From Anaerolineae bacterium (GTDB lineage: Bacteria > Chloroflexota > Anaerolineae > Aggregatilineales > Phototrophicaceae), in NCBI GenBank assembly GCA_025055175.1, contig JANWYT010000025.1, positions 1-55,868 on the forward strand: a stretch of 55,868 nt of DNA. The letters are read 5' to 3'. The notes below the pieces were generated by a model. The model was not told the origin of the DNA, did not search any database, and saw only the letters and a list, made by a program, of their open reading frames with translations. Positions 11,653-20,866 of the stretch are shown piece after piece. Both the position numbers and the translations under genes were made by a program. The number at the start of each line of letters is the position of its first letter. The stretch's first letter is position 1.

Positions 11653-11710
11653 AGTCTCTCCTCAAATCAGTCTGTGGGGACAATCATCAGACAGAACACC
11701 TGATGAGACA

Positions 11711-11730
11711 AGGGGCAGCAAGCCGCCCCT
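11711..11730 (-). promoter_or_regulatory. Hairpin between rplO and secY
   Basis: AGGGGC (11711-11716) pairs with GCCCCT (11725-11730) around an 8-nt loop. The same two hexamers form the base of the hairpin after secY (10258-10287). There is no U-tract, so it is more likely an RNA-processing or attenuation element than a terminator. Confidence 0.5.
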
Positions 11731-11745
11731 GTTGATGACTCTCGG

Positions 11746-12270
11746 CTACTTGGCGCCGAGCTTGGCGAGGTCTTCCTTGCGCAGCTTCTTGACGGTGGCC
11801 AGAGCGCCCGTCACCAGCAGCGGCAACGTCTCCAGCTTGCCGCCTGCCCTCTCAATCTTCTCAGCAGCGCTCTTGGTGGCGCGATGGGCGTGGATGGTCA
11901 AGGCTTTGTCCAAGTCACCGCGCCCCAGGATGGCGATGGGCTTGTCGGCGTCGCGGATCAGGCCTTTTTCAACTAGGGCCTGCGGCGTGACCACAGCGCC
12001 CGCTTCGAAGCGCTTGGCTAGCATGTCCAGGTTGACCTCCTGGTACTCAATGCGGAAGATGTTGGTGAAGCCGCGCTTGAAGGGCAAGCGTCGCACTAGT
12101 GGGAGCTGGCCGCCTTCGAAGTATTGGCGCTTGCGCGCATGACGCCCGCGCGCGCCAGCGCCTTTCGTGCCGCGACCGGCGGTCTTGCCCTGGCCTGCGG
12201 CAATGCCGCGCCCGACGCGCCGCTTAGGCGTCACCGAGCCTGGAGTGGGTTTGAGATCATGTAGTTTCAT
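11746..12270 (-). CDS. rplO: 50S ribosomal protein L15
   Basis: A 174-residue L15. MKLHDLKPTPGS, the Gly/Arg-rich RVGRGIAAGQGKTAGRGTKG and FEGGQLPLVRRLPFKRGF are diagnostic. About 25 residues longer than usual at the C-terminus, ending in a Lys/Leu-rich tail. No clear Shine-Dalgarno is visible: a strong hairpin (12280-12311) ends nine bases before the ATG, in the place where the ribosome would bind. Confidence 0.96.
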   Translation of the reverse strand: MKLHDLKPTPGSVTPKRRVGRGIAAGQGKTAGRGTKGAGARGRHARKRQYFEGGQLPLVRRLPFKRGFTNIFRIEYQEVNLDMLAKRFEAGAVVTPQALVEKGLIRDADKPIAILGRGDLDKALTIHAHRATKSAAEKIERAGGKLETLPLLVTGALATVKKLRKEDLAKLGAK

Positions 12271-12279
12271 CGCTCATTC

Positions 12280-12311
12280 GGCGCAGTCCCCTGTATCCAA
12301 AGGACTGCGCC
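12280..12311 (-). promoter_or_regulatory. 10-bp hairpin directly upstream of the rplO start
   Basis: GGCGCAGTCC (12280-12289) pairs perfectly with GGACTGCGCC (12302-12311), with a 12-nt loop. It ends nine nucleotides before the rplO start codon and begins 14 nt after the rpmD stop. It could hide or shape the rplO initiation region, or be a processing site. CGCAGTCC recurs in the secY-adk hairpin. Confidence 0.6.
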
Positions 12312-12325
12312 CGCTCCTTTCGCGT

Positions 12326-12520
12326 CTACTCGCGGATTTCTTCAACTTGGACGAGGTGGCGCACCTTGTAGATCATGCCGCGCGTCTGCGGGCTGTCGGG
12401 CAGCTCTACCGTCTGCTGCAAGCGGCGCAGGCCCATCGCAATCAAGGTGGCGCGCTGGCTCTTTTCGTAACCGATGCTGCTGCGCACCAGCTTTATGCGG
12501 ACTTTCTTAGCTTCGCTCAT
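12326..12520 (-). CDS. rpmD: 50S ribosomal protein L30
   Basis: A 64-residue L30. [20 protein letters not shown] followed by LGLRRL-like [20 protein letters not shown] matches the family: the pattern of a Lys-rich strand, IGY and TRGMI. It follows rpsE by 2 nt and precedes rplO in the standard spc order. The length is normal. Confidence 0.96.
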   Translation of the reverse strand: MSEAKKVRIKLVRSSIGYEKSQRATLIAMGLRRLQQTVELPDSPQTRGMIYKVRHLVQVEEIRE

Positions 12521-12522
12521 GG

Positions 12523-13080
12523 CTACGCTCCCCGATTACGGCGCATCCACACAGGACGCACCTGCTGCACAGGCACGCCACGCATTTCCGACAGTAGCTC
12601 TGGACTCTTGAGCTGGTGCAGGGCGTTCAAGGTAGCCATCGCTACGTTAAGCAGGTTGTTGCTGCCCTGGCTCTTGGTCAGGACGTTGCGCACGCCCGCT
12701 GCTTCCAGTACAGCGCGCACGCCACCTCCGGCGATCACGCCCGTACCAGGGGCAGCTGGCTTCAACAAGACGCGCGCTCCACCGTGTTCGCCGATCACCA
12801 TGTGCGGAATGGTCGTCTCGGCCAGCGACACGCGCTTGAGCGAGGCGCGAGCTTTGTCGTTGGCCTTGCGAATGCTGTCTGGCACGGCACGCGACTTGCC
12901 AATCCCAATGCCGACGCGCCCCTTGTTATCGCCGACCACGACGACGGTGCGGAAGGCAAAACGCCGACCGCCTTTAATCACTTTGGCCACGCGGCGGATA
13001 TCCACCACGCGCTCATCCATCTCTTCGCGTTCTTCCTCGCGGCGCTTTTCGCGGCGCTCGCCACGACGCTTCTCTGCCAT
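12523..13080 (-). CDS. rpsE: 30S ribosomal protein S5
   Basis: A 185-residue S5, which shapes the decoding region. [33 protein letters not shown] and [20 protein letters not shown] are the core double-stranded-RNA-binding and C-terminal domains. The first 22 residues are an Arg/Glu-rich extension (blocks of [16 protein letters not shown]), longer than in most homologues. The start at 13080 is supported by a GGAG about ten bases upstream. It lies between rplR and rpmD. Confidence 0.97.
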   Translation of the reverse strand: MAEKRRGERREKRREEEREEMDERVVDIRRVAKVIKGGRRFAFRTVVVVGDNKGRVGIGIGKSRAVPDSIRKANDKARASLKRVSLAETTIPHMVIGEHGGARVLLKPAAPGTGVIAGGGVRAVLEAAGVRNVLTKSQGSNNLLNVAMATLNALHQLKSPELLSEMRGVPVQQVRPVWMRRNRGA

Positions 13081-13100
13081 AGTCTGCTCTCCTCCGAATC

Positions 13101-13475
13101 TCAGAACTTCAGGCCGCCTTCACGAGCGCCCTCCGCCACGGCGGCCACGCGGCCATGATAGCGGAAGCCGCCGCGATCGAAGACGACGGTCTCAATGCCA
13201 GCCTGTTTAGCGCGTTGCGCCACCCACTGGCCCACAATCTTGCTGGCTTCCGTCTTGGACTTGCCGACGATTTGCGCCGCTACTTCTGGATCAATGGTGG
13301 AAGCCGAGACTAGAGTCACGCCCTTCTCATCGTCGATGATCTGAGCGAAGATGTTCTTCAGGCTGCGGAACACACTGAGGCGCGGGCGTTCGCTCGTGCC
13401 ATGAATCTTGAAGCGCGCCCGACGCTGGCGGCGCGCACGCGCCACCTGTGTCTTTTTCGGTGTAATGTCACCCAT
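13101..13475 (-). CDS. rplR: 50S ribosomal protein L18
   Basis: A 124-residue L18, the 5S rRNA-binding partner of L5. [37 protein letters not shown] and the ending [20 protein letters not shown] are diagnostic. Standard position between rplF and rpsE. The N-terminal ten residues ([10 protein letters not shown]) are family-variable. Confidence 0.97.
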   Translation of the reverse strand: MGDITPKKTQVARARRQRRARFKIHGTSERPRLSVFRSLKNIFAQIIDDEKGVTLVSASTIDPEVAAQIVGKSKTEASKIVGQWVAQRAKQAGIETVVFDRGGFRYHGRVAAVAEGAREGGLKF

Positions 13476-13487
13476 GCCTCACGACCT

Positions 13488-14066
13488 CTACTTCTTCTTA
13501 CCCTTGCCGCCCTTGCCGCCGGCTTTGCCGGCCTTGCCGGCCTTACGACGGATGACTTCGCCTTCAAACAAAATGCCCTTGCCCAGGTAGGGTTCTGGCG
13601 GACGCCACCTGCGCACGTCGGAGGCCACTTGGCCCACCATCTGGTTGTCAATGCCATCAATATGGACGATACGACCGCGCGAATCTTTCGGCACGTCGAA
13701 GCTGATGTTGGTGGGCGGATCCATGAAAATTTCGTGGCTGTAGCCCAACTTGAGCTTGAGCTGTTTGCCCACCACCTCGGCCTGGTAGCCAACGCCTTCA
13801 ATGACCAGAGTCTTGCGGAAGCCTACCGAGACGCCCGTAACCATGTTGGCCAGCAAGGCGCGCGTCAGGCCGTGCAGCGCGCGGTGCTGACGCTGATCGC
13901 TGGGGCGCTCCACCTTCAGCACGCCGTTCTCTTGCTTGATGGTCATATCAGGGTGGAACTCGCGCGTCAGGCTGCCTTTGGGGCCGCTGACCGTCACCTT
14001 CTGGCCTTCGATCGTCACCGCCACTTTGGCGGGCAGAGGGATGGGTTTCTTACCAATGCGCGACAT
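13488..14066 (-). CDS. rplF: 50S ribosomal protein L6
   Basis: A 192-residue L6, near the factor-binding site of the large subunit. SRIGKKPIPLPAKV, VSGPKGSL and YLGKGILFEGEVIRRKAGKAG are diagnostic. The last 17 residues are a low-complexity Gly/Lys tail (AGKAGGKGGKGKKK) absent from most L6 proteins, probably an extra rRNA contact. It is part of the rpsH-rplF-rplR run with short gaps. Confidence 0.97.
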   Translation of the reverse strand: MSRIGKKPIPLPAKVAVTIEGQKVTVSGPKGSLTREFHPDMTIKQENGVLKVERPSDQRQHRALHGLTRALLANMVTGVSVGFRKTLVIEGVGYQAEVVGKQLKLKLGYSHEIFMDPPTNISFDVPKDSRGRIVHIDGIDNQMVGQVASDVRRWRPPEPYLGKGILFEGEVIRRKAGKAGKAGGKGGKGKKK

Positions 14067-14075
14067 GCTCGCCTC

Positions 14076-14486
14076 CTACCAGACGTAGCACAGCACTTCG
14101 CCGCCCAGGCCCTCTTTGCGGGCCTGCTGTGCCGTCATGACGCCTTTGGGAGTGGTCACGATGGCAATGCCCGTCCCGCTGAGGACGATGGGCAGTTCCG
14201 TGCGCTTGCGATAGATACGACGCCCCGGCTTGCTCACGCGCTGAAGATTAGTGATGACCGGACGGCGCTCACGACGCGAGCCGTAATACTTGAGCTTGAT
14301 GGTAATCAGCGGCACAGGCGTCTCTTCGCCCACGCTGTAATCTTCGATGAAGCCCTCTTCTTTCAGGATACGAGCGACTTCCACTTTGATTTTAGAGCGC
14401 GGCACGACCACTTCGGATTTGCGAGCCAGCAGAGCGTTGCGAATGCGCGTCAGCATGTCGGCGATGGGATCATTGCTGCTAATCAT
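14076..14486 (-). CDS. rpsH: 30S ribosomal protein S8
   Basis: A 136-residue S8, a primary binder of 16S rRNA helix 21. [20 protein letters not shown] near the start and [20 protein letters not shown] with the ending GGEVLCYVW are diagnostic. In several bacteria S8 represses the spc operon by binding its mRNA near rplE; I see no obvious copy of that site here. Confidence 0.97.
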   Translation of the reverse strand: MISSNDPIADMLTRIRNALLARKSEVVVPRSKIKVEVARILKEEGFIEDYSVGEETPVPLITIKLKYYGSRRERRPVITNLQRVSKPGRRIYRKRTELPIVLSGTGIAIVTTPKGVMTAQQARKEGLGGEVLCYVW

Positions 14487-14495
14487 CGTCCCCTC

Positions 14496-14678
14496 CTACC
14501 AGCTCGACTTGACCACGCCAGGAATTTCGCCCCTGAGCGCTAATTCACGGAAGCAAATGCGACACAGGCCAAAGCGACGCATGTAGCCGCGTGGACGACC
14601 ACACTTCTTGCAGCGGTTGCGCACCTGGACTTCGTATTTACGCCGTCCTTCACGATATGGCATACACTTCTTCGACAT
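14496..14678 (-). CDS. rpsN: 30S ribosomal protein S14, zinc-binding type (S14Z)
   Basis: A 60-residue S14 of the short type. Two Cys-x2-Cys pairs ([12 protein letters not shown] and LCRICFREL) form the zinc ribbon. Ends [11 protein letters not shown] as usual. It lies between rplE and rpsH in the standard place. No second, zinc-free S14 is present in the window. Confidence 0.97.
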   Translation of the reverse strand: MSKKCMPYREGRRKYEVQVRNRCKKCGRPRGYMRRFGLCRICFRELALRGEIPGVVKSSW

Positions 14679-14684
14679 CGTTCC

Positions 14685-15380
14685 CTATTTCTCCTCGAAT
14701 GGCATCCCCATCAGTTTGAGCAAGCGGCGACCCTCTTCGTCGGTCTTGGCGCTGGTGACGATGGTAATCTCCATGCCGCGCACCTTGTCAATCGAGTCGA
14801 ACGGAACTTCGGGGAAGATCAGCTGCTCACGCAGACCTACCGTGTAATTGCCGCGTCCATCTAGCTTGGCAGGCACGCCGCGAAAGTCGCGGATACGCGG
14901 CAGGGCGATGTTAATCAGGCGATCCAACATGCTCCACATGCGCTCCCCGCGCAGCGTCACCTTGACACCAATAGCGCGACCTTCGCGCAGCTTGAAGCCC
15001 GCAATGCTCTTGCGCGCGCGGGTGATAACAGGTTGTTGACCAGTGATGACGCGCAGGGTGTCAACGGCGAAATCCAACGCTTTGGGGTTGTCGTTGGCCT
15101 CGCCTGCGCCAATGTTGACCACGATCTTCTTGATGGCGGGGACTTCCATCGGATTAGCGTACTGGAATTCTTCGCGCAGCGTCGGCACAGCTACCTCGCG
15201 GTAGCGCAGCAGCATAGGCGGCACGATCTTCTCCTGAGGGGCTTCCTCCGCTGCTGATTTGTGTGCTGCGGGTTTGTCCTGAGATTTCTGGACGCTCTGC
15301 TTCTGGGGAGCGCCCTTCTCCTGAGTCTTCTGGCCGCCTTGTTTCTGAGGGGCAGCCTTGTCCTGAGTTTTCTGAGCCAT
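14685..15380 (-). CDS. rplE: 50S ribosomal protein L5 with repetitive N-terminal extension
   Basis: The conserved L5 body starts near residue 57 ([13 protein letters not shown]) and contains the diagnostic [33 protein letters not shown] and [12 protein letters not shown]5 binds 5S rRNA and contacts P-site tRNA and S13. Unusually, about 50 residues precede it, made of Gln/Lys/Ala-rich 14-residue repeats ([36 protein letters not shown]). I start at the ATG at 15380, 20 nt after rplX; the internal ATG at the classical start has no properly spaced ribosome-binding site. Codons upstream of 15380 overlap rplX and look spurious. Confidence 0.93.
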   Translation of the reverse strand: MAQKTQDKAAPQKQGGQKTQEKGAPQKQSVQKSQDKPAAHKSAAEEAPQEKIVPPMLLRYREVAVPTLREEFQYANPMEVPAIKKIVVNIGAGEANDNPKALDFAVDTLRVITGQQPVITRARKSIAGFKLREGRAIGVKVTLRGERMWSMLDRLINIALPRIRDFRGVPAKLDGRGNYTVGLREQLIFPEVPFDSIDKVRGMEITIVTSAKTDEEGRRLLKLMGMPFEEK

Positions 15381-15400
15381 CTTCTTCTGTCGCTCCAAGC

Positions 15401-15724
15401 CTAATCCACGTCTGCCTTGCACTTCTTGCAGACGCGAGTCTTCATGCCGTCTTCCTTGATGCGGAAGCCGACGCGAGTGCGCTGGTCGCACTTCGGACAG
15501 ACCAGCATGACGTTTGAGCCGTCCAGGGGTGCAGGCTTGTCGATGATCTGGGCCGGGATGTTCTGACCACCACGCTGGCGGGCCTTCTGATGGCGCTTGA
15601 CCATGTTCAAGCCATCGACGACGACGCGGTTTTCCTTAGGCATGACCTGGACGATCTGACCGCGTTCACCTTTGTCCTTGCCGGCGATAATTTCGACGGT
15701 ATCGCCCTTCTTGATTCTCTGCAT
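15401..15724 (-). CDS. rplX: 50S ribosomal protein L24 with zinc-ribbon cysteines
   Basis: A 107-residue L24. [20 protein letters not shown] is the KOW motif and [15 protein letters not shown] follows as usual; L24 starts large-subunit assembly. The C-terminal half has two Cys-x2-Cys pairs (LVCPKCDQR and [11 protein letters not shown]), so this is the cysteine-containing form likely to bind zinc. It follows rplN by 9 nt. Confidence 0.97.
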   Translation of the reverse strand: MQRIKKGDTVEIIAGKDKGERGQIVQVMPKENRVVVDGLNMVKRHQKARQRGGQNIPAQIIDKPAPLDGSNVMLVCPKCDQRTRVGFRIKEDGMKTRVCKKCKADVD

Positions 15725-15733
15725 GGCTTGCTC

Positions 15734-16105
15734 CTAGAGCGTCTCTGGCGCCAGAGCGACGATCTTCATGAAGCCCTTGTTGCGCAGCTCACGGGCCACC
15801 GGGCCAAAGACGCGCGTGCCTTTGGGATTCTGGAGATCATCGGCCAGGATGACGGCGGCATTATCATCGAAGCGGATGTAAGAGCCATCGCTGCGGCGGT
15901 ATTCTTTGGCCACGCGCACGATCACGGCGCGCACGACGTCGCCCTTCTTGATGTTGCTGTTGCTCTGGACGGACTTGACCGCCCCTACCACAATGTCGCC
16001 GATGTAGCCGTAGCGGCGGCGCGAGCCGCCCAAAATGCGGATGACGAGGATCTCCTGCGCGCCGCTGTTGTCGGTCACGCGCAGGCGCGATTCGGTCTGG
16101 ATCAT
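15734..16105 (-). CDS. rplN: 50S ribosomal protein L14
   Basis: A 123-residue L14. [20 protein letters not shown] at the N-terminus, the GDIVVGAVK segment, and [20 protein letters not shown] near the end are diagnostic. L14 lies at the subunit interface. It is separated from rpsQ by 3 nt. The short insert [12 protein letters not shown] is the usual variable loop. Confidence 0.97.
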   Translation of the reverse strand: MIQTESRLRVTDNSGAQEILVIRILGGSRRRYGYIGDIVVGAVKSVQSNSNIKKGDVVRAVIVRVAKEYRRSDGSYIRFDDNAAVILADDLQNPKGTRVFGPVARELRNKGFMKIVALAPETL

Positions 16106-16108
16106 GGG

Positions 16109-16387
16109 CTATTCCCCCTGCTCCTCAGAAGCCGTGTTGGCGGCAACCGACAGGACTTTCTCCACCACCCAGCGCTTGCGAGCGCTCAACGGACGGCTCT
16201 CAACGATCTGGACGATAGCGCCGACGGGGATGGCGTCGCTCTCATCATGGGCCAGGACTTTCTTGGTGGACTTGACAACTTTCTTGTAGACGGGGTGCAG
16301 GGTGCGGCGTTCGATGGCCACCGTCACAGTCTTCTGCATTTTGTCACTGACGACGCGCCCTATCAGGCGTCTGCGATTGTTGGCCAT
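16109..16387 (-). CDS. rpsQ: 30S ribosomal protein S17
   Basis: A 92-residue S17, an early 16S rRNA binder. RRLIGRVVSDKMQKTVTVAI, ERRTLHPVYKKVVKSTKKV and HDESDAIPVGAIVQIVESRP match the family. The standard L29-S17-L14 order is kept, with 2 nt to rpmC and 3 nt to rplN, implying translational coupling. Confidence 0.97.
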   Translation of the reverse strand: MANNRRRLIGRVVSDKMQKTVTVAIERRTLHPVYKKVVKSTKKVLAHDESDAIPVGAIVQIVESRPLSARKRWVVEKVLSVAANTASEEQGE

Positions 16388-16389
16388 GC

Positions 16390-16596
16390 TTAGTTCTCTC
16401 CCTGGGCCGCCAGTTGGCGTTCGCGCAGGATGGTCAACAGACGGGCAATCTCGCGGCGGGTGCGGCGGATAGCGCTGGTGTCCTTCAGCTCGCCGCTGGC
16501 CTTCTGCTGACGCATCACGTACATATCGTTCTTCTTGTCGTTGTACAAATCGAGCAGCTTCTCATCGCTCAAGGCGCGCATTTCACGGCTTCTCAT
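16390..16596 (-). CDS. rpmC: 50S ribosomal protein L29
   Basis: A 68-residue L29. Two helices: [18 protein letters not shown] then [20 protein letters not shown], the latter with the conserved R-x-x-x-A-R block. L29 lies by the peptide exit tunnel next to L23. Its ATG overlaps the rplP stop (shared ATGA, 16593-16596). Confidence 0.96.
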   Translation of the reverse strand: MRSREMRALSDEKLLDLYNDKKNDMYVMRQQKASGELKDTSAIRRTRREIARLLTILRERQLAAQGEN

Positions 16597-17033
16597 GATT
16601 GGCTCACCTCGATGCCCGAAATCGGATCAATGCGACGGACGAATTTAGTGCGAATGGGCAGCTTGGCGGCTGCCAAGCGCAGCGCTTCGCGGGCCAAGTC
16701 TTCCGGCACGCCGCCCATCTCGAACAGGATACGGCCAGGGCGGACGACGGCCACATAGTACTCAACCGCGCCCTTACCGTTACCCATACGAGTTTCGGCA
16801 GCCTTCTTGGTGTAGGGCTTATCGGGGAAGATGCGAATCCAAATCTTCCCACGACGACGGATGTAGCGCACGATGGCGCGGCGCGCCGCCTCGATCTGGC
16901 GGCTGGTCATCCACACAGGCTCAAGTGCCTGGAGGCCATACTCCCCGAAAGAGATGGTCGCGCCACGATAGGCTTTGCCCGTCATGCGACCACGCATCTG
17001 CTTGCGGTACTTAGTACGCTTTGGCATTAACAT
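16593..17033 (-). CDS. rplP: 50S ribosomal protein L16
   Basis: A 146-residue L16. [20 protein letters not shown] is the canonical N-terminus (starting at the first Met, as in homologues), and [20 protein letters not shown] and [15 protein letters not shown] follow. L16 helps to position A-site tRNA. It overlaps rpmC by 4 nt; rpsC is 41 nt upstream. Confidence 0.97.
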   Translation of the reverse strand: MLMPKRTKYRKQMRGRMTGKAYRGATISFGEYGLQALEPVWMTSRQIEAARRAIVRYIRRRGKIWIRIFPDKPYTKKAAETRMGNGKGAVEYYVAVVRPGRILFEMGGVPEDLAREALRLAAAKLPIRTKFVRRIDPISGIEVSQS

Positions 17034-17074
17034 GATGTTTGTCTCCTCACAACGCAGTCACGTTTACGCGAGCT

Positions 17075-17761
17075 TTAGTTGGTGTAAACGTCTTGCGATT
17101 GCGTCTTGGTTGGGGTGGTGGGCCTTTCTTCGCCAGGCAGCACGTTGCCGCGATACACCCACACTTTGACGCCGATGCGACCATAGGTCGTCAAGGCTTC
17201 GGCGAAGCCGTAGTCGATGTTGGCGCGCAGGGTACTGCGTGGCACGCGGCCTTCGCTGGCCCACTCGCGGCGACTCATGTCCGAGCCGCCCAGGCGACCG
17301 CTGACCTCGATACGCACTCCTTCGGCGCCCATGCGCATGGCCTGCTGGACAGCGCGCTTCATGGCACGACTGTGACCAATGCGGCGCTCCAACTGGCCAG
17401 CGACGTTCTCCGCCACCAGGATAGGATCGAGGTCGGGCTTCTCAATCTCAGTGACTTCTACCTTGACGGTCTTGCCCGTCTTGGCCTGGAGCGTCTCGCG
17501 CAGCTTCTTGACTTCTTCGCCCTTGCGACCAATGATGAGGCCAGGGCGGACGGTATGGATGTTGATGACGACGACGTTGGGCTGGCGTTCAATCTCAATC
17601 CGCGAGACGCCAGCTTTGCCAGTCTGAGCTTTGACGTACTTGCGCAGCTCCAGGTCTTCGTGCAGCAGTTCCACGAAGCGATCACCCTCGGCGTACCAGC
17701 GGGCATCCCAGTCACGGATGACTTTCAAGCGCATCCCGATCGGGTTAACTTTGCGACCCAT
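17075..17761 (-). CDS. rpsC: 30S ribosomal protein S3
   Basis: A 228-residue S3 at the mRNA entry. MGRKVNPIGMRLKVIRDWDA is the N-terminus; the KH domain holds VVINIHTVRPGLIIGRKGEE; the C-terminal domain has EGVRIEVSGRLGGSDMSRRE and IGVKVWVYRG. The last 15 residues are a Thr/Gln-rich tail. It lies 7 nt after rplV. Confidence 0.97.
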   Translation of the reverse strand: MGRKVNPIGMRLKVIRDWDARWYAEGDRFVELLHEDLELRKYVKAQTGKAGVSRIEIERQPNVVVINIHTVRPGLIIGRKGEEVKKLRETLQAKTGKTVKVEVTEIEKPDLDPILVAENVAGQLERRIGHSRAMKRAVQQAMRMGAEGVRIEVSGRLGGSDMSRREWASEGRVPRSTLRANIDYGFAEALTTYGRIGVKVWVYRGNVLPGEERPTTPTKTQSQDVYTN

Positions 17762-17768
17762 TGATCTT

Positions 17769-18101
17769 TTATCCTTCTCTCAGTATCACCCACAGGTGCG
17801 ATTGACGCTTGACGCGCGGCTTGTAGCGACCGCGCGCGCCAGCCTTGAAGCGCTTGAGGCGCGGGCCTTCACCCGCCCAGATTTCGGCGATCTTCATGTT
17901 GCTGCGCTTGAGGCTGAAGTTGTTCTCGGCGTTGGCCAGGGCAGAAGCCACCGTCTTGCGGACGAATTCTGCGCCCTTCTGAGGCATGAATTCCAGCACA
18001 ATCAGGGCTTGTTCGGCGTCCATGCCGCGCACCTGATCGCACACCAGGGCCAACTTCCGCGGGGAAATTGGCAAGTAGCGAGTGATTGCCTTGACATCCA
18101 T
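17769..18101 (-). CDS. rplV: 50S ribosomal protein L22
   Basis: A 110-residue L22. ITRYLPISPRKLALVCDQVR at the N-terminus, VASALANAENNF in the middle and GPRLKRFKAGARGRYKPRVK, the extended hairpin that lines the exit tunnel, are diagnostic. It follows rpsS by 15 nt. Confidence 0.97.
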   Translation of the reverse strand: MDVKAITRYLPISPRKLALVCDQVRGMDAEQALIVLEFMPQKGAEFVRKTVASALANAENNFSLKRSNMKIAEIWAGEGPRLKRFKAGARGRYKPRVKRQSHLWVILREG

Positions 18102-18116
18102 CGTCCTGCTCTCCCC

Positions 18117-18392
18117 TTACTTCTTCTTCTTCTTCTCGGCCAGGTGGCCACGGAAGGTACGAGTCGGGGCGAATTCACCGAGCTTATGGCCGACCATGTT
18201 CTCGGTGATGTAAATCGGCACGTGCTGGCGGCCATTATGGACGGCAATCGTATGGCCCACCATCTGCGGGAAGATGGTGCTGGCGCGACTCCAGGTGCGC
18301 ACCACTATCTTCTTGTTGCTCTCGTTGAGCTTCTCAATCTTCTTGAGCAGCTTCGGCTCAACAAAAGGGCCTTTTTTGAGCGAGCGTCCCAT
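18117..18392 (-). CDS. rpsS: 30S ribosomal protein S19
   Basis: A 91-residue S19. [40 protein letters not shown] and [16 protein letters not shown] are diagnostic. S19 and S13 form the head complex that meets L5. It ends in a KKKKK tail. It lies 19 nt after rplB. Confidence 0.97.
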   Translation of the reverse strand: MGRSLKKGPFVEPKLLKKIEKLNESNKKIVVRTWSRASTIFPQMVGHTIAVHNGRQHVPIYITENMVGHKLGEFAPTRTFRGHLAEKKKKK

Positions 18393-18411
18393 CTCAATTT
18401 CTCCCTACGGT

Positions 18412-19251
18412 CTAGCCGTCGCGGCCATCGGTGCGGCGGCGGATGATGAAGCGGTCAGTGCGCTTGTTGTTGCGCGTCTTGACGCCCAGGGCCTTCTTGC
18501 CCCAGGGGGTCTTGGGGGATTTCATGCCGATACCGCTGCGGCCTTCACCACCGCCATGTGGATGGCTGTTAGGATCCATCGCCACGCCGCGCACCGCCGG
18601 ACGCCAGCCCTTCCAGCGCGCGCGCCCCGCCTTGCCCAGCTTGACGTTGCCGTGTTCGGCATTGCCCACCTGGCCAATGGTGGCCATGCAGCGTTCGTGA
18701 ATGTAGCGCATTTCGCCGCTGGGCATACGGACGGCGGCATAGACGCCCTCTTTGGCCAGCAGCTGCGCGCTGACGCCAGCAGCGCGGGCCAACTGGCCGC
18801 CCTTGCCTGGCTTCAATTCGATGTTGTGGATGAGCGTCCCGACAGGAATATCGCGGATGAACATGGCGTTGCCGGGGCGCAGTTCTGCCATCTGGCCGTT
18901 GCCAATCTTGTCGCCCACCTTCAGGCCCAGCGGAGCGATGATGTAGCGACGCTCCCCGTCTTCATATTGCAACAAGGCGATGCGAGCGGAGCGGTTGGGA
19001 TCGTATTCCAGGGCGATGACTGTCGCGCGGCTGTCGAATTTGTTGCGCTGGAAGTCGATGATGCGATAGCGACGGCGATGACCACCGCCACGATGGCGCA
19101 CCGTGACGCGGCCTGTGTTGTTGCGACCACCGCTCTTGCGCAGCGCTTCTGTCAGGCTGCGCTCTGGCTCGGACTTGGTGATCTCCTCGAAAGTGTAGCC
19201 CGTCATGCCGCGACGGCCTGCCGAGGTGGGTTTGTAGGCTTTGATCGGCAT
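18412..19251 (-). CDS. rplB: 50S ribosomal protein L2
   Basis: A 279-residue L2, needed for subunit association and the peptidyl-transferase region. [20 protein letters not shown] at the start, [20 protein letters not shown], and [20 protein letters not shown] with the catalytically important His are diagnostic. Ends with the basic tail [16 protein letters not shown]. It lies between rplW (10 nt) and rpsS. Confidence 0.98.
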   Translation of the reverse strand: MPIKAYKPTSAGRRGMTGYTFEEITKSEPERSLTEALRKSGGRNNTGRVTVRHRGGGHRRRYRIIDFQRNKFDSRATVIALEYDPNRSARIALLQYEDGERRYIIAPLGLKVGDKIGNGQMAELRPGNAMFIRDIPVGTLIHNIELKPGKGGQLARAAGVSAQLLAKEGVYAAVRMPSGEMRYIHERCMATIGQVGNAEHGNVKLGKAGRARWKGWRPAVRGVAMDPNSHPHGGGEGRSGIGMKSPKTPWGKKALGVKTRNNKRTDRFIIRRRTDGRDG

Positions 19252-19261
19252 TCTACACCTC

Positions 19262-19564
19262 CTAGACGTTGAACAGTTGCAGCTTCGTCCCCTCGGTCAA
19301 GGTGACGATGGCTTTCTTCCATTGGCGGGTGCGGAAGTAATGCTTGCGACCGCGACGCGCGCGCTTGGCGGGCATAATCATGGTGCGCACGTTGACAACC
19401 TGGCCTGGCACGTCGAAGACCAGTTCTACGGCGTCTTTGATCTGGATTTTGTTGGCATTGGGATCGACTTCGAAGACGTACTGATTGAGTTCTTCCATCA
19501 TGCCGTTGGTCTTCTCAGTGATGACGGGCCGACGGATGACGTCATACGGGTGAAGTTCAGGCAT
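19262..19564 (-). CDS. rplW: 50S ribosomal protein L23
   Basis: A 100-residue L23, the docking site for signal recognition particle and trigger factor at the exit tunnel. [39 protein letters not shown] and [18 protein letters not shown] match. It follows rplD by 2 nt. Length and order are ordinary. Confidence 0.96.
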   Translation of the reverse strand: MPELHPYDVIRRPVITEKTNGMMEELNQYVFEVDPNANKIQIKDAVELVFDVPGQVVNVRTMIMPAKRARRGRKHYFRTRQWKKAIVTLTEGTKLQLFNV

Positions 19565-19566
19565 AG

Positions 19567-20205
19567 CTACTTACCCTCCTGGCCCCAAATGCGCTGGATC
19601 ACGTCCAGGGCATCCAGCGGCACAATGACTTTGTCGTACTGGAGCAGGTCGCGGATGTTGAGGTAATCCACCAGCAGGCCGCGCACCCCTTGCAAATTGC
19701 TGGTGCTGCGCTGCACGTTGTCGTTGCCGCGCGTGAACAGCACCAGGGCATTTTGGCCGCCGGTCAGGGTTTGCACGAGCTGGGCCATCTGCTTGGTCTT
19801 AGGAGCAGGCATCTCCAACTTGTCCACGAAGACGAGCTGCTGCTCTTTGGCCAGGGCGCTTAGGGCGCAGCGGATGGCCTTGCGACGCATTTTGCGCGGC
19901 ATGTCCAGGCTGTAATCGCGCGGCTTGGGGCCATGAGCAATGCCACCACCCACGAACAGATTAGCGCTGCGTGAACCGTGACGAGCGCGGCCTGTGCCTT
20001 TCTGGCGGTACATCTTGGCCGTCGTCATATCGACCTCGCTGCGCGTCTTGGTCTTGTGCGTCCCCTGACGAGCATTGGCCATCTGGCGCACATAAGCCTG
20101 ATGCATGAGGCCCACGTTGACCTCTACTTCAAAAATATCGGCGGGCAGGTTCAAGGTCTTGACCTGCTTGCCGCTCATATCCAGGACAGGGACTTCCATC
20201 GTCAT
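19567..20205 (-). CDS. rplD: 50S ribosomal protein L4
   Basis: A 212-residue L4. The tunnel-lining loop holds RQKGTGRARHGSRSANLFVG and GPKPRDYSLDMPRKMRRKAI, both diagnostic; the N-terminus MEVPVLDMSGKQVKTLNLP is typical. In E. coli L4 represses the S10 operon; a comparable leader was not recognised here. It follows rplC by 16 nt. Confidence 0.97.
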   Translation of the reverse strand: MTMEVPVLDMSGKQVKTLNLPADIFEVEVNVGLMHQAYVRQMANARQGTHKTKTRSEVDMTTAKMYRQKGTGRARHGSRSANLFVGGGIAHGPKPRDYSLDMPRKMRRKAIRCALSALAKEQQLVFVDKLEMPAPKTKQMAQLVQTLTGGQNALVLFTRGNDNVQRSTSNLQGVRGLLVDYLNIRDLLQYDKVIVPLDALDVIQRIWGQEGK

Positions 20206-20221
20206 GTCTCCTCAGCTCTCC

Positions 20222-20866
20222 CTAGCGGGCCGTCTTCTTGATGGCTGGCCTGATGATGACCACGCCGCCGCGCGCACCAGGCACAGAGCCTTTGATCGCC
20301 AGCAAGTTCTTCTCGGCGTCCACGACGACGACCTCCAGGTTTTGCACGGTCACACGGTCGTTGCCCATGCGGCCAGCCATACGCTTGCCCTTCAGGGTGC
20401 GGCCAGGGAACTCGCGCATACCGACGGAGCCGGGGGCGCGCTCGCGATCGGATTGGCCATGCGATTTGGGCTGGCGGTTGAAGTGGTGGCGCTTGATCCC
20501 ACCAGCGAAGCCACGCCCTTTGCTCGTGCCGATCACATCGACGTAATCGCCCTTGCTGAAGACATCGCACTTGATCTCCGCGCCTTCGCTCAGGTTGGCC
20601 ATGTCGCTAGCCTTCACACGGAACTCGCGCAGGACTTCCAGGGCTTGCAGGCCTTTCTTTTGCAGGTGGCCCAGCTCGCCTTTGGAGATGCGCTGGGGCT
20701 TCACGCTGCCAAAACCTAACTGCACCGCCGTGTAGCCGTCACGCTCGGCGGTACGGATTTGCGTGACATAGCACGGCCCGGCTTCGATGACGGTCACAGG
20801 CACTACATTGCCTTTGTCGTCGAAGACCTGGGTCATGCCTACTTTTCTGCCAATCATGCCTTTCAT
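20222..20866 (-). CDS. rplC: 50S ribosomal protein L3
   Basis: A 214-residue L3, near the peptidyl-transferase centre. [40 protein letters not shown] and [20 protein letters not shown] are diagnostic. GGAGG seven bases before the ATG fixes the start. The 110-nt spacer to rpsJ contains GAGGGG and CCCCTC arms (about 20881-20938) that may form a stem-loop. Confidence 0.97.
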   Translation of the reverse strand: MKGMIGRKVGMTQVFDDKGNVVPVTVIEAGPCYVTQIRTAERDGYTAVQLGFGSVKPQRISKGELGHLQKKGLQALEVLREFRVKASDMANLSEGAEIKCDVFSKGDYVDVIGTSKGRGFAGGIKRHHFNRQPKSHGQSDRERAPGSVGMREFPGRTLKGKRMAGRMGNDRVTVQNLEVVVVDAEKNLLAIKGSVPGARGGVVIIRPAIKKTAR

